A stretch of 64,000 nt of DNA, taken from contig NZ_JBINJF010000009.1 of assembly GCF_043951865.1 (NCBI RefSeq), positions 1 to 64,000 on the forward strand, written 5' to 3'. Made by a program: the position numbers and the translations under genes. Positions 35,195-44,568 of this stretch are shown piece after piece. The stretch is from JAMQKA01 sp043951865 (lineage in GTDB: Bacteria; Bacteroidota; Rhodothermia; Balneolales; Balneolaceae). The notes below the pieces were generated by a model, which ran no database searches, had not been told where the DNA came from, and saw only the letters and a program-made list of their open reading frames with translations. Position 1 is the stretch's first letter, and every line of letters starts with the position of its first letter.

Positions 35195-36220
35195 TTATTC
35201 GCCCAAAAGCTCAAAAAACCGGCGCTTTTTTTTGAGAAAATATTGCCATACCAGGTTCACTTCCAGCAGGGGAGGCGGGTCTTCATGGTTTGTCCTCGCT
35301 TCCTGCAGTCTTTTTCTTTTCCGGAGGACCTGGGGAAACAGCTTCCAAAAATGCAGGTGAGCCCGCACAATGGCGATTACCTCCCGCCATTCGCCCGTTA
35401 GTAGTGATCGCAACGCCGCAAGAATATCCAATGCGTAGCGAACGGAAAATCGCCAGGGCAGCGTTCGGGTGCTGCAGTTTTTCCAGAGCATCGTCAGGTT
35501 GTTTCGGTAATTGTAATAGATTTTGCGGGGAGATCCCATCGGCATGGAACCGCCGCCCAGGTGATATACTGTACTTTCAGGGCAGTATCGCACTGTGTAT
35601 CCTCGATTCCAGAGCTGCCAGCATAGATCAATCTCCTCCATGTGAAACTCAAAATCCTCGTCAAAGCCTCCCAGTTCTTCAAACTGTTTTTTGCGGATCG
35701 CCAGTGCCGCACCGCTGGCCCAGAAAATTTCTGTGGAAACGTCGTACTGCCCGTCATCCTTTTCCACGGTATCAAAAATACGTCCCCGGCAGAACGGGTA
35801 CCCATACCGGTCCAGGAATCCCCCGGCCGCCCCGGCATACTCAAACTCACCGGGATTGCTGAACGAGCGCATTTTGGGTTGCAGCGCCGCCGCTTCCGGG
35901 TGCTGCTCAAAGCAGTCGTTGAGATGGGAAATCCAGTCGGGCTCGACCCGTACATCATTATTCAAAAACACCAGAATATCCCCGCTGGCATGGGCAGCCC
36001 CGCGATTGTTACCCCCGCAATAGCCGTAGTTTTCATCAAATATTGCCACGGAAATTTCCGGGAAATTTTCGTTTACCCACTCTTTTGAACCGTCGGTGGA
36101 TGCATTATCTGCCAGAATGATTTCAAGGTCGGGATAATTTGTTTCAGCAACAGAAGGTAAAAAGGTTTTCAGGTGATTGAGGGCGTTCCACGATACAATG
36201 ATAATACTAAAACTGTACAT
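35195..36220 (-). CDS. Family 2 glycosyltransferase
   Basis: A 341-residue GT2 (GT-A fold) enzyme. The nucleotide-sugar region begins SIIIVSWNALNHLK, followed by EIILADNASTDGSKEW and the acidic FLNNDVRVEPDW, which takes the place of the DxD metal motif. The acceptor-side loop contains EEIDLCWQLWNRGY, the E-D/E-x-D-x-x-x-R motif typical of rhamnosyl- and galactosyl-transferases. A C-terminal helical extension could attach it to the membrane. Its sugar and acceptor are unknown. It is not in an obvious polysaccharide cluster, but another GT2 gene lies at 57021. Confidence 0.88.
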   Translation of the reverse strand: MYSFSIIIVSWNALNHLKTFLPSVAETNYPDLEIILADNASTDGSKEWVNENFPEISVAIFDENYGYCGGNNRGAAHASGDILVFLNNDVRVEPDWISHLNDCFEQHPEAAALQPKMRSFSNPGEFEYAGAAGGFLDRYGYPFCRGRIFDTVEKDDGQYDVSTEIFWASGAALAIRKKQFEELGGFDEDFEFHMEEIDLCWQLWNRGYTVRYCPESTVYHLGGGSMPMGSPRKIYYNYRNNLTMLWKNCSTRTLPWRFSVRYALDILAALRSLLTGEWREVIAIVRAHLHFWKLFPQVLRKRKRLQEARTNHEDPPPLLEVNLVWQYFLKKKRRFFELLGE

Positions 36221-36354
36221 CTACCACGTTTTGAAGTATGAAAATATGGTTGTTTATTAAACAAAAATTTGAATTGCTTTAGGTTATTTACAACTGCTCA
36301 AAACATCCCTATTATAAGTTCCATTATGAAGGGCAATATGGGAAAGAATTTATA

Positions 36355-36861
36355 ATGAAAAAAGTTGGTTTAATATCCGATACCCACAACTATCTGGATC
36401 CACAGGTATTCGAATATTTTAAAGACTGTGACGAGATATGGCACGCCGGGGATTTTGGCGACATGAACGTTGTCCGTGAGCTAAAGAAAATTGCACCAGT
36501 TGTCGGGGTATATGGGAATATCGATGGACAGGATATTCGGCGGGAGTACCCGCAACACCAACGGTTTGAGGTTGAAGGCGTCGACGTCTGGATGACCCAT
36601 ATCGGGGGCACACTCGGGCGGTACTGCATACCGATCCGCAAGGAGATGGAAAGTGATCCCCCGGACATGTTTATTTGCGGCCATTCGCATATCCTGAAAA
36701 TCGGTCGCGACGAGGAAAAGGGAAATATGCTGTTTGTAAATCCCGGTGCCGCAGGCCGACACGGGTTCCAGGTGTACCGAACCTGCGTGCGTTTTGAAAT
36801 TGATGCCGGAAAGATTCAAAATATGGAGGTCATCAACCTTGGCACGATGGGAGAGGATTAG
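36355..36861 (+). CDS. YfcE/MJ0936-type metallophosphoesterase
   Basis: A 168-residue calcineurin-like phosphodiesterase. Metal-binding motifs appear as ISDTHN near residue 7, WHAGDFGD near 31, YGNIDG near 55 and the His-rich CGHSH near 102 with NPGAAGRHG. This order and short length are typical of the YfcE/MJ0936 group, which hydrolyses phosphodiesters in vitro with no clear natural substrate. It converges with the CrtI-like gene across an imperfect palindromic gap. Confidence 0.9.
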   Translation: MKKVGLISDTHNYLDPQVFEYFKDCDEIWHAGDFGDMNVVRELKKIAPVVGVYGNIDGQDIRREYPQHQRFEVEGVDVWMTHIGGTLGRYCIPIRKEMESDPPDMFICGHSHILKIGRDEEKGNMLFVNPGAAGRHGFQVYRTCVRFEIDAGKIQNMEVINLGTMGED

Positions 36862-36870
36862 GCGCAATGG

Positions 36871-37069
36871 GTCACGAGTAATGGGTAATATTAGAAGCTT
36901 ATTTTAAGCTGATTGCTCGGATTGCATCAAATATTGCGTATTCCGTATTGCTATAAGCCAATTTCTCGCAAAACTGACAAAATAGTAGGAATACGCAGTA
37001 CGCAATACATTTTCCTATTAAGCAATTTTACGTTAAAACTGCTTACTATCTACTCATCACTTGTTACTA
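36871..37069. repeat. Nested imperfect inverted repeats spanning an intergenic gap
   Basis: The whole gap between two convergent genes is a rough 200-base hairpin. The outer arms are 36871-36899 and 37041-37069 (for example GTCACGAGTAATGGGTAATA against the complement of TACTCATCACTTGTTACTA). The inner arms are 36933-36951 (ATTGCGTATTCCGTATTGC) and 36988-37008 (complementary words GGAATACGCAGTACGCAATA). The arms are built from reiterated words such as GTATTGCGTA. It may act as a bidirectional terminator. Confidence 0.6.
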
Positions 37070-38542
37070 AACCTCATACCTGTTAATAAGTTCACAGGCA
37101 TGCATTGCCGACAGAATTACCAGTGGAATGCCGCCACCCGGATGTGTGCTCCCGCCGGTAAGATAAAGCCCTTCCACATTACGTGCCTTGTTGGCCGGGC
37201 GCATAAATGCCGCCATCCGGCTGTTGGAGGAGGTCCCGTAGATGCTTCCCTTGTTGGACCGGTATTTTTGATAAAAATCCTGTGGCGTAATAATTTTTTC
37301 ATACCGTATCGATGCCCTCAGGCCGGTGAGTCCCCGGCTTTCTAGCACCTGTTTGATGTGGCGCGCATAGGCGGCACGCCCTGAAGACCAGTCATATCGT
37401 TCACTCAGGTAGGGAGCGTTAACCAGCACAAACAGGTTGGAACCACCCGCAATCGCGTGGCCCGGATCCGAATAGGAGGTGTTGGCGATGTAAATTGTGG
37501 GATCTTTTGCCGGAACCCGATCTTTAAAAATAGCTTCGAACTCCTTCTCATAACTGTCCGAAAAGAAGACGTTGTGATGCCTGAGCTGGTTGTACGAGCG
37601 ATCCAGTCCCAACAAAAGCACAAAACCGGAGCAGGAGGGCTCGGTGTTGGCGATTATCTTTTTTTTGAGCGATGATCCCGAACGGTCAGGCAGCAGGTGG
37701 AGGTAGGTTTCGGAGGCATCCGAATTCGATAGTACGATATCGAATTGTTCTTTGGTCCCGTCGTATAGCTCGATTCCCCGTACGCGTCCCCGTTCCGTAT
37801 TGATCGCCGTGACTTTAGTATCCATGATGAACCGGGCGCCATTTTTTTTAGCCAGCGCAGCCAGCGCTTCCGCAATTCTATAGATTCCATCCTTCACATA
37901 GTATCCGCCGCGATTGATCTCAACGTGAGGAATGACATTCAGGGTGGCGGGGGCCTGGAACGGGGAAGAGCCGTTGTAGGTGGCAAAACGCTTAAAAAAG
38001 CACCGCAGGTAGTCGGACTGAAAATACTTGTCCACGCGGGCACTTACGGTGCTAAAGGCATCGATGCGGGCCAGGTCGGCAAGATTGACCTCGCTGAGGT
38101 CCGATATATCAAACAGTGGATTGAAAAGAAACGAAGAGGAGGTCTTTTGGAAAAGCTGCTTGGCGTACCCCAGGAATTCGGTGTAGGCCTCCTTATCCTC
38201 GGGTGCAATGCGGGCGATCTCTGCAAGAGACCGCTTCTGGTCTTCGAAATTGTCGAAGGTGGTTCCATCCCGGAAGAAGTACCGGCACAGGGGATTCAGC
38301 GGTTCAAGCTGAAGATACTCCTCCATCCGCTCTCCGCAGTCGCTGAACAGTCTTTCCAGCAGTTCGGGGAGCGTCAGCAGGCTTGGGCCGGTGTCGAAAC
38401 GGAAACCCCCGGCTCGAATTTCGTTCATCTTGCCGCCCACGGTTTCATTTTTCTCGTAGACCGTGACGCTGTGATTGTCTTTCGCCAGCAGGGAAGCGGC
38501 GGCCAGTCCGCCTATTCCCGCCCCAATGACCGCAATGTTCAT
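37067..38542 (-). CDS. CrtI-like phytoene desaturase/carotenoid oxidoreductase
   Basis: A 491-residue FAD-dependent amine-oxidase-like enzyme, started at ATG 38542 so that the dinucleotide-binding motif VIGAGIGGLAAASLLAKD is at the very N-terminus as usual. The open frame extends 58 codons further upstream without family resemblance. Other CrtI traits are NETVGGKMNE, GFRFDTGPSLLTLP and the C-terminal GLYLTGGSTHPGGGIPLV. The family includes phytoene desaturases, hydroxyneurosporene desaturases and 4,4'-diapocarotenoid oxygenases. No crtB or other carotenoid gene is adjacent, so the exact substrate is open. Confidence 0.88.
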   Translation of the reverse strand: MNIAVIGAGIGGLAAASLLAKDNHSVTVYEKNETVGGKMNEIRAGGFRFDTGPSLLTLPELLERLFSDCGERMEEYLQLEPLNPLCRYFFRDGTTFDNFEDQKRSLAEIARIAPEDKEAYTEFLGYAKQLFQKTSSSFLFNPLFDISDLSEVNLADLARIDAFSTVSARVDKYFQSDYLRCFFKRFATYNGSSPFQAPATLNVIPHVEINRGGYYVKDGIYRIAEALAALAKKNGARFIMDTKVTAINTERGRVRGIELYDGTKEQFDIVLSNSDASETYLHLLPDRSGSSLKKKIIANTEPSCSGFVLLLGLDRSYNQLRHHNVFFSDSYEKEFEAIFKDRVPAKDPTIYIANTSYSDPGHAIAGGSNLFVLVNAPYLSERYDWSSGRAAYARHIKQVLESRGLTGLRASIRYEKIITPQDFYQKYRSNKGSIYGTSSNSRMAAFMRPANKARNVEGLYLTGGSTHPGGGIPLVILSAMHACELINRYEV

Positions 38543-38703
38543 ATCTGAATTCGGTATAGTGAATTGTGCAAGTATTGGATTCCTTTCTTCATCCCAAAAT
38601 ATCCGAAAATCGTTCGATCTAAAATATAATCTGCATTGGATTCCCAGGCGCATGAGTAGTACTTTCAATGGGAATGACAAGATCAATTTCAGGAATCCGA
38701 AAC

Positions 38704-39858
38704 ATGCGTGCAGCACGAGTCGTCTTTTTAATAATATTTTCCTCTCTTTTTGTATTAAACTGTTCGCAACAACAGGAAGCGAGCGAAGCCCAGGAATTTT
38801 ACCTGTTCGTCGGAACCTATACCGGAGAGGGAAGTGAGGGGATTTACCTGTACAGGTTCAACTCGTCTGAAGGATCGGTGAGTCCGTTGATTGAAACCGC
38901 GCGAGTTGAAAATCCGTCATACCTGGCTATCTCACCCGATCACACTAACCTGTATGCCGTAAATGAGATGGGCGGGGCTGCCCCCGACTCCATCAGCTCC
39001 TTCTACTTTGACAAGGAGACCGGTGACCTCAGGCTGATAAACAAGCAGTCAAGTGAAGGCGGGGGACCTTGCTACGTTTCGGTTGACCGCACCGGGAAGG
39101 CGGTATTTGCCGGGAATTATTCCGGGGGATCGCTGGCTATGCTGCCGGTACGAGAGGACGGGGGACTTCGGGAAGCGAAAGCAGCTATTCAACACACAGG
39201 CAGCAGTGTGAATGAGTCCAGGCAGCAGCGCCCCCATGTGCACTGTACCTACATTTCCCCGGATAACAGGCGCCTGTTTGTAAATGATCTCGGTACGGAT
39301 CAAGTAGTTGGATACGCGTTTGATGACGAGCAGGTTGTCCTTGAGGAGACCCCTTCGTCCGTGTACGAGGCCGATCCCGGTGCGGGTCCACGTCACCTGA
39401 CCTTCCATCCCAGCGGGGAGTATGCCTACCTGGTGAATGAGCTAAACGGCACCGTCGTGGCTTTTGAATATACGGATGATGGGCGCCTGGAAACCAGGCA
39501 AACCCTTTCAACACTGCCCGAGGAGTATGAAGGCGCCATATCGGGAGCCGACATCCATGTGTCACCGGACGGTAAATACCTGTACGTATCAAACAGAGAG
39601 GATCTCAACAACATCGTTATTTACGCTATCGATCAAGGCGACGGCACACTGAGGAAGGCAGGTTCCCATTCCTCCGGTGGCGTTCACCCGCGCAACTTTG
39701 TGATCGATCCGACGGGAGCATTTTTGCTTGTAGCCAACCGCCATACCGACAATATCGTGGTTTTCAGGCGCAACCGGGAAACCGGACTGATCACGCCCAC
39801 GGGAACTGAACTTGAAGTTTCGCAACCGGTATGCCTGAAAATGATTCCTGTTCAATAA
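38704..39858 (+). CDS. Lactonase-family beta-propeller lipoprotein
   Basis: A 384-residue exported protein of the 6-phosphogluconolactonase/muconate-cycloisomerase-like seven-bladed propeller group. I choose ATG 38704, because MRAARVVFLIIFSSLFVLNC is a compact lipoprotein signal; an in-frame start at 38668 adds 12 residues. The first blade is FYLFVGTYTGEGSEGIYLY. Later blades contain the regular SPDHTNLYAVNE, GAGPRHLTFHPSGEYAYLVNE and HVSPDGKYLYVSNR motifs. The lipid anchor is unusual for a pentose-phosphate enzyme, so it likely acts on extracellular or periplasmic lactones; substrate unknown. Confidence 0.85.
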   Translation: MRAARVVFLIIFSSLFVLNCSQQQEASEAQEFYLFVGTYTGEGSEGIYLYRFNSSEGSVSPLIETARVENPSYLAISPDHTNLYAVNEMGGAAPDSISSFYFDKETGDLRLINKQSSEGGGPCYVSVDRTGKAVFAGNYSGGSLAMLPVREDGGLREAKAAIQHTGSSVNESRQQRPHVHCTYISPDNRRLFVNDLGTDQVVGYAFDDEQVVLEETPSSVYEADPGAGPRHLTFHPSGEYAYLVNELNGTVVAFEYTDDGRLETRQTLSTLPEEYEGAISGADIHVSPDGKYLYVSNREDLNNIVIYAIDQGDGTLRKAGSHSSGGVHPRNFVIDPTGAFLLVANRHTDNIVVFRRNRETGLITPTGTELEVSQPVCLKMIPVQ

Positions 39859-39912
39859 ATTCCCTGCCTGTCAAAAGAGGAGGGTGGAGATCGACATTAA
39901 CAGGCTCCTTTT

Positions 39913-41322
39913 CTACTCTCTCAACCGCAGATTTGCAACCGTCTCGATATGGTAGGTCTGGGGAAACATGTCGACAGGCTGTACCTCGAGGATATCGTAC
40001 ACCTCATTGAGCTCCTTGAGATCGCGTGCCATAGTTGAGCTGTTGCAGCTCACATACACCAGCCTGGGGACTTTAAGCTTGTTCAGGTATGCCACGACAT
40101 CGGGATGCATCCCCGAGCGCGGAGGATCGGTTACGATACAGTCTGGCGATCCGAATTCGGCAACGATCGACTGGTTGAACACATCACGCATGTCACCTTT
40201 GACAAATTCCACGTTTTCCACGCCGTTATTTTTGGCATTGGTCCGGGCGTTTTCAATGGCAACCTCCACATTTTCGATGCCCACTACGTGGCCGGCCATT
40301 TCACTCATAAAAAGGCTCAGTGTTCCCACCCCGCAGTACAGATCAAAAAGCAGATCACCAGATTTTAGATCGGCAAATGAGCGCGCTGTTTCGTACAGGC
40401 GTTCAGCCTGCTCCGTGTTGGTCTGGAAAAAGGCGTTGGCATCGATACTAAAACGATAACCCCCGATCGAATCCACGATATGTCCGGGGCCATGCAACAC
40501 TTTCTCATAGCGGCCCACGGCCGTTGGACTCTTGGTGTCATTTATATTGTTGATGATGGTGGTGATCCGGGGAAACTGCTCTAAAAGCGCGTCGGCCATC
40601 GCCTGCATTATCTCCTCGTCATCTCTGAATGTGACCAGGTTCACCATCAGGTCATCCGTGTGAGCGGCATTCCGGATAACCACATTTCGCATGAAGCCTT
40701 TATTGTCAATCGTATTAAATGGCGCAATATCGTGCTCTGTACAGTAGCTGCGCACAAAATCCAGTATTTCATAGGAGATTGGCTCCTGCAGGTGACACTC
40801 CTGCAAGTTCAGAATTTTGTCGTATCGTCCCGGGGCATGCAGTCCCGCCGCAAAACAACGGTCGCTCACATACTCATCCCGTTCTATTTCCTCTCTGCTT
40901 AACCACCGCTTGTGCCCGATTGAATATTCCATCTTATTTCGATAATAAAATGTTTTATCACAAGCGATTACCGGGTTCACCTCAAGTTCTTTTAATCCGC
41001 CGATTCGTTCCATGTGATCTTGTACCTGGCCCTGTTTGAACTCGAGCTGAGAGGCGTAGTCAACATGCTGCCAGCTGCATCCCCCGCACATCCGGGCGTG
41101 CCGGCACCTCGGTTCAATACGCCTGGGTCCCTCTTCAATCACTTCCAGGAGCTTGGCCTCGCAGTAATTTTTTTTACGTTTAATAATGCGGGCCCTAACC
41201 CGGTCGCCGGGAGTGGTATTGGGCACAAACACGGCCAGGCCATCGACCTTGGCTATTCCCTTGCCCTTGAAAGCCGTAGATTCGATATCGAGCTCAACAT
41301 CAGCTCCTTTTTTCAGTTTCAT
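39913..41322 (-). CDS. rlmD: 23S rRNA (uracil-C5)-methyltransferase, RlmD-type
   Basis: A 469-residue RNA m5U methyltransferase of the TrmA/RlmC/RlmD group. An N-terminal TRAM domain (KKGADVELDIESTAFKGKGI) precedes the iron-sulfur cysteines CRHARMCGGC, with the fourth Cys in LQECHL. The SAM domain has LFDLYCGVGTLSLFM, DPPRSG and YVSCNSSTMARDL. The nucleophilic Cys is in YVSCNS. Which rRNA position it modifies is inferred from the most similar known enzyme (U1939). It follows the cyclic-nucleotide-binding protein gene by 27 bases on the minus strand. Confidence 0.88.
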   Translation of the reverse strand: MKLKKGADVELDIESTAFKGKGIAKVDGLAVFVPNTTPGDRVRARIIKRKKNYCEAKLLEVIEEGPRRIEPRCRHARMCGGCSWQHVDYASQLEFKQGQVQDHMERIGGLKELEVNPVIACDKTFYYRNKMEYSIGHKRWLSREEIERDEYVSDRCFAAGLHAPGRYDKILNLQECHLQEPISYEILDFVRSYCTEHDIAPFNTIDNKGFMRNVVIRNAAHTDDLMVNLVTFRDDEEIMQAMADALLEQFPRITTIINNINDTKSPTAVGRYEKVLHGPGHIVDSIGGYRFSIDANAFFQTNTEQAERLYETARSFADLKSGDLLFDLYCGVGTLSLFMSEMAGHVVGIENVEVAIENARTNAKNNGVENVEFVKGDMRDVFNQSIVAEFGSPDCIVTDPPRSGMHPDVVAYLNKLKVPRLVYVSCNSSTMARDLKELNEVYDILEVQPVDMFPQTYHIETVANLRLRE

Positions 41323-41349
41323 ATAATGTTATTAATGTTATCCTGGAGA

Positions 41350-41910
41350 TTATAAAATTTGCTTTTCCCTTTCGGCGTCGTAGTACGTGGAGAACTGAAT
41401 AGAAAAAGCTTTGGCAACACCCTTTGCCTCTACCAGCGCCTTGGTCGTTTTTTCAAGCTGTTTCATCGCTATCATGGCGAGTGTCTCCAGGAATTTGACG
41501 GCAATTTTGGGATGCCGGTCCCGGAGCGTCTCAAAGTCGGGTTTAAAAAAACCGAGCAGCACGGAGTCCGTAAGGCATTTGGCCGAGGACATTCGTCGAA
41601 GTTCATACCCTATGGAAAGGGCACCAAAGCTTTCCGGGGCTTCAATAAGGTAAGTATTGGTATCTTCATCAGAGCCCGGTTCAGGTTCTACCACAAGCTG
41701 CACCTTTCCTTCCTCGAGGAAATACATGCCGGTGCCCGGATCCCCCTGGTAGTAGATAAATTCTCCCTCATTATAATTCCTGCGATGACATAACTGCAGA
41801 AATTCATAGCGTTCCATGGGGGTGAGATTGTCCAGGAATCTAGACTTAAAAACAATTTGTGCCTGTTTCTTTATCGTCTTGAACCGATCAAATCCGAACA
41901 TAATACTCAA
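41350..41910 (-). CDS. Cyclic nucleotide-binding domain protein without DNA-binding domain
   Basis: A 186-residue protein that is almost entirely a CNB (Crp-type) beta-barrel. LDNLTPMERYEFLQLC leads into YNEGEFIYYQGDPGTGMYFLEEGKV, the typical glycine-rich turns. The phosphate-binding cassette region is PESFGALSIGYELRRMSSAK, where an R-x-[AS] signature is expected and RRMSSAK is found. A helical tail replaces the helix-turn-helix of Crp. It may be a cyclic-nucleotide sensor, but the ligand is unproven. It is followed by rlmD, probably in one transcript. Confidence 0.8.
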   Translation of the reverse strand: MSIMFGFDRFKTIKKQAQIVFKSRFLDNLTPMERYEFLQLCHRRNYNEGEFIYYQGDPGTGMYFLEEGKVQLVVEPEPGSDEDTNTYLIEAPESFGALSIGYELRRMSSAKCLTDSVLLGFFKPDFETLRDRHPKIAVKFLETLAMIAMKQLEKTTKALVEAKGVAKAFSIQFSTYYDAEREKQIL

Positions 41911-42081
41911 TTAAGTTATAGTACCGTTGCAACAGAACTGTAATGTAATCAATTTTCGATACCGTCTGCTACTGTTGTTAAAGATCGTATGGTACGGGTA
42001 AAATACTGATTGCAGGCGTCGACAACGATACTTGCCAACAGAACGTTTATCGTTTCTCCAGCAATCACTGGTGCCGTGAGT

Positions 42082-44460
42082 CTAGAAAGAATGCCCGATA
42101 CCAAAACTAAAATAGAGTTTTTTATTGGTAAACCAGCTTTCTGTCGGAGCCAGGTCATGTATGCGAAAAGCAAAATCAAAACGGACGACCAGATATTCCC
42201 AATCAAGCCGCAGTCCCACCCCGGAGCCGACGGCAATCTGCTTGTAGAACTCATCAATATAAAATTTCCCTTCATTCAGCAGGTCCTGGGACTGGCCGCC
42301 CCTGAACGAGTTCCGGGGACCATACCAGACGTTTCCGGCGTCAGTGAACCAGGCCCCGATCCAGTCGGCCGAAAGGAAGTTGGAGATCATGGTTTGGCGT
42401 ACCTCAGCCTGGCCAACCAACTTAATTTCTCCGCCGACGACGGGAGGAGTTCCTTCAATGGCGATGCCTCCCGGCCCCAAACTGTTGAAATCCCAGCCCC
42501 GGATGTCATTGCTCCCCCCGGCAAAGAACCGCTGGTTAAGCGGAATGCTGCTGCTGCCCCCAAACGGCTGGGCAAAACCTGCAAATCCCCGGTAGGAGAA
42601 GACTGCATCGTTTGACAGGGGAACATAACGCCTGTAATCGGCGGTAAGTTTTAAAAATCGGCTGTACGAAAGACTGTTATTGCTGATACGGGCGGGAGAG
42701 GGGAGGTTGCCTTCCAGCGTGTCAGGGGTGACAAAATAACGATCGATCAGGTGGGGGATGTTTCCGCCCAGCGCTACGGAATATTCGCTGTAATAGCCCC
42801 TGTTCCGCTGGATCAGATCGGTATTCTGGCTTCGGAAAGTATAGCGCAGGATCGAGGAAACCTGGGGGCGAAAGTCTTCCAGCAGCCGCCGGTATTCAAA
42901 CGAGGTAGTATCAAATTGCTGGATTAGAGACTGGCGAAACTGTTCGGACGGGTCGGAGTCGAGCACATCCAGTTCAACCAGGTCGAGTAAGCTCGTAAAT
43001 CGCTCATTATGGTTTACTACGTAGCGGAGGTTGAAACGCACATCCGAGTTTACATCGAAGAATAGCTGGTTGGAACGGGCCAGCGAAAGGGAATACTGCG
43101 TGCGGGAGTTCGAAAAAAACAGGTTGTCATCGAGACCGGCAAAGGGGAATATCAGCCGGGGCAGGGAGTAGTCGCCGCGCACTTCAAAGCTGCGGAACAG
43201 CTGGTCGCCCCCGCCAAAAGTCTCATCCAGATTTTGCAGGGTTTCTGAGCCCACGTATTCAAAACTTCCGTTCAGCGAAACCTGCAGGTTTTCCGCTTTT
43301 CCAAAAAGGTTGTTATTGGTGTAGGTAACGCCGGCTCCTGAACCGAATCCGTATCGCCGGAGGCCAAATAGGTTGAAGTTGAAAGAATGCTTGGGAAGGG
43401 TTTGCAGGGAAAAGAGAACGGGAATATCGGGTTTGGAATAGTCGGGCAGCGATCCATCCTCACTCAGTCCAAATTCGCGGATATTGAGCATCCCGAGGTT
43501 TTGAAACTCGTTGACCGTACGCACATACCGGTTGTTATCAAATACTTCTCCCGGTTTGAACAACAGCTGATCAGTCAACAGGCTAAACTTGGTTTGCGCC
43601 TCCGCCTCTTTTTGTAGAAATATTTTTTTGCCCCCGCTGGTGTACGGTTCGCCTGTCAGGGTATCGGCATGTTCATATCTTGTTTGCGCATCCGGACCCC
43701 GGAGGTTGATCGACAGGTCACCGAAATGGTACAAATTGCCGGGATTTATATAGAACAGTACATCCAGCTGGTGATTGTCGGAGGGATCCCGTTTGATCTG
43801 AGCCAGCACCGAGTCGCGCTGTACAGAGGCATACCCGTTGTTCTTCAAAAAATTTATAATTCGGTTTCGCTCGTTGTTAAGAGCGTTTTCAGAATACGCA
43901 CGGTTTACCGAAAACGTGGTGTCATTTATTGGCTCCCGGGTCATTTCGCTGTCCAGGTAGAAATCAGAAATCAGTTCCGGATCCGGAAACTCCGGCATCC
44001 CCGAATACGCGATGGTTTGTACCCGCGACTGCTGACCCTCGTTAATCAGGAAAGAGACCTCTACCTTGTTGGGACTGAACTCCACAATATTGGTATCCAC
44101 CGAAGCCTCCAGGTAGCCGATCGATTCATAATAGCGACGGATACGCTCCATGTCGGTTTCTACGGTTTCAGGTACCAGGTAGGCCGGGGGCTCTCCAAAT
44201 CGTTTGGTAAGTTTCCAGATAAAATACCAGGGCGTGAAGCGGGGAATACCGAGAAACTCGCGGTTGGTATGGGTGCGAATCAGGGTCTCAAGCGTGTTGT
44301 CTTTCACATTGTCATTGCCGACAAAACGGATGACACGCACCACATTTTGAGTGGTATCGGCCTGTTGAACTTGCGCATCTTGTGCGTATAATTCAGCCTG
44401 TAAGACCGAAAAGGAGAGCATCATTCCCAAAAAGAATGTACACGCAACACTTCTAAACAA
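42082..44460 (-). CDS. Outer-membrane assembly protein of the BamA/TamA (Omp85) family
   Basis: About 792 residues if started at TTG 44460, giving a signal peptide (FRSVACTFFLGMMLSFSVLQ, cleavage near ELYAQ). POTRA-like repeats follow (VVRVIRFVGNDNVKDNTLE, and several more with SYLEAS-like motifs up to about residue 390). A 16-strand surface-antigen beta-barrel follows, ending in a C-terminal aromatic (FGIGHSF). The motif FAGGSNDIRGWDFNSLGPGG near residue 650 is the conserved (V/I)RG(F/Y) loop of Omp85 barrels. The open frame continues to 44565, but a terminator of the upstream gene lies there, so the later start is preferred. It likely folds or inserts outer-membrane proteins or a subset of them. 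Confidence 0.85.
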   Translation of the reverse strand: MFRSVACTFFLGMMLSFSVLQAELYAQDAQVQQADTTQNVVRVIRFVGNDNVKDNTLETLIRTHTNREFLGIPRFTPWYFIWKLTKRFGEPPAYLVPETVETDMERIRRYYESIGYLEASVDTNIVEFSPNKVEVSFLINEGQQSRVQTIAYSGMPEFPDPELISDFYLDSEMTREPINDTTFSVNRAYSENALNNERNRIINFLKNNGYASVQRDSVLAQIKRDPSDNHQLDVLFYINPGNLYHFGDLSINLRGPDAQTRYEHADTLTGEPYTSGGKKIFLQKEAEAQTKFSLLTDQLLFKPGEVFDNNRYVRTVNEFQNLGMLNIREFGLSEDGSLPDYSKPDIPVLFSLQTLPKHSFNFNLFGLRRYGFGSGAGVTYTNNNLFGKAENLQVSLNGSFEYVGSETLQNLDETFGGGDQLFRSFEVRGDYSLPRLIFPFAGLDDNLFFSNSRTQYSLSLARSNQLFFDVNSDVRFNLRYVVNHNERFTSLLDLVELDVLDSDPSEQFRQSLIQQFDTTSFEYRRLLEDFRPQVSSILRYTFRSQNTDLIQRNRGYYSEYSVALGGNIPHLIDRYFVTPDTLEGNLPSPARISNNSLSYSRFLKLTADYRRYVPLSNDAVFSYRGFAGFAQPFGGSSSIPLNQRFFAGGSNDIRGWDFNSLGPGGIAIEGTPPVVGGEIKLVGQAEVRQTMISNFLSADWIGAWFTDAGNVWYGPRNSFRGGQSQDLLNEGKFYIDEFYKQIAVGSGVGLRLDWEYLVVRFDFAFRIHDLAPTESWFTNKKLYFSFGIGHSF

Positions 44461-44495
44461 GATAGAATGAAAATCAGAGTTCGGTTTTAATTTAC

Positions 44496-44527
44496 AAAAA
44501 ACGGTTGTCCCGTTAACGGAACAACCG
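44496..44527 (-). terminator. Terminator of the DUF2795-like gene
   Basis: A 26-base near-perfect dyad (44502-44527) centred on GTTAAC, with arms CGGTTGT and ACAACCG. Read on the minus strand it ends in six Ts (44496-44501). It lies 42 bases past the stop of the gene at 44569. It supports a start for the Omp85 gene below 44496. Confidence 0.85.
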
Positions 44528-44568
44528 CGTAAAGATATGGAATAAACCGATTGTTTATCGATCAATAT

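Noticed and set aside
41949..42275. A 108-codon minus-strand frame that overlaps the end of the Omp85 gene and extends past it
   Set aside because: The first half overlaps a certain gene in another frame. The tail reads as plausible protein but has no match I know and no start signal. I treat it as chance.
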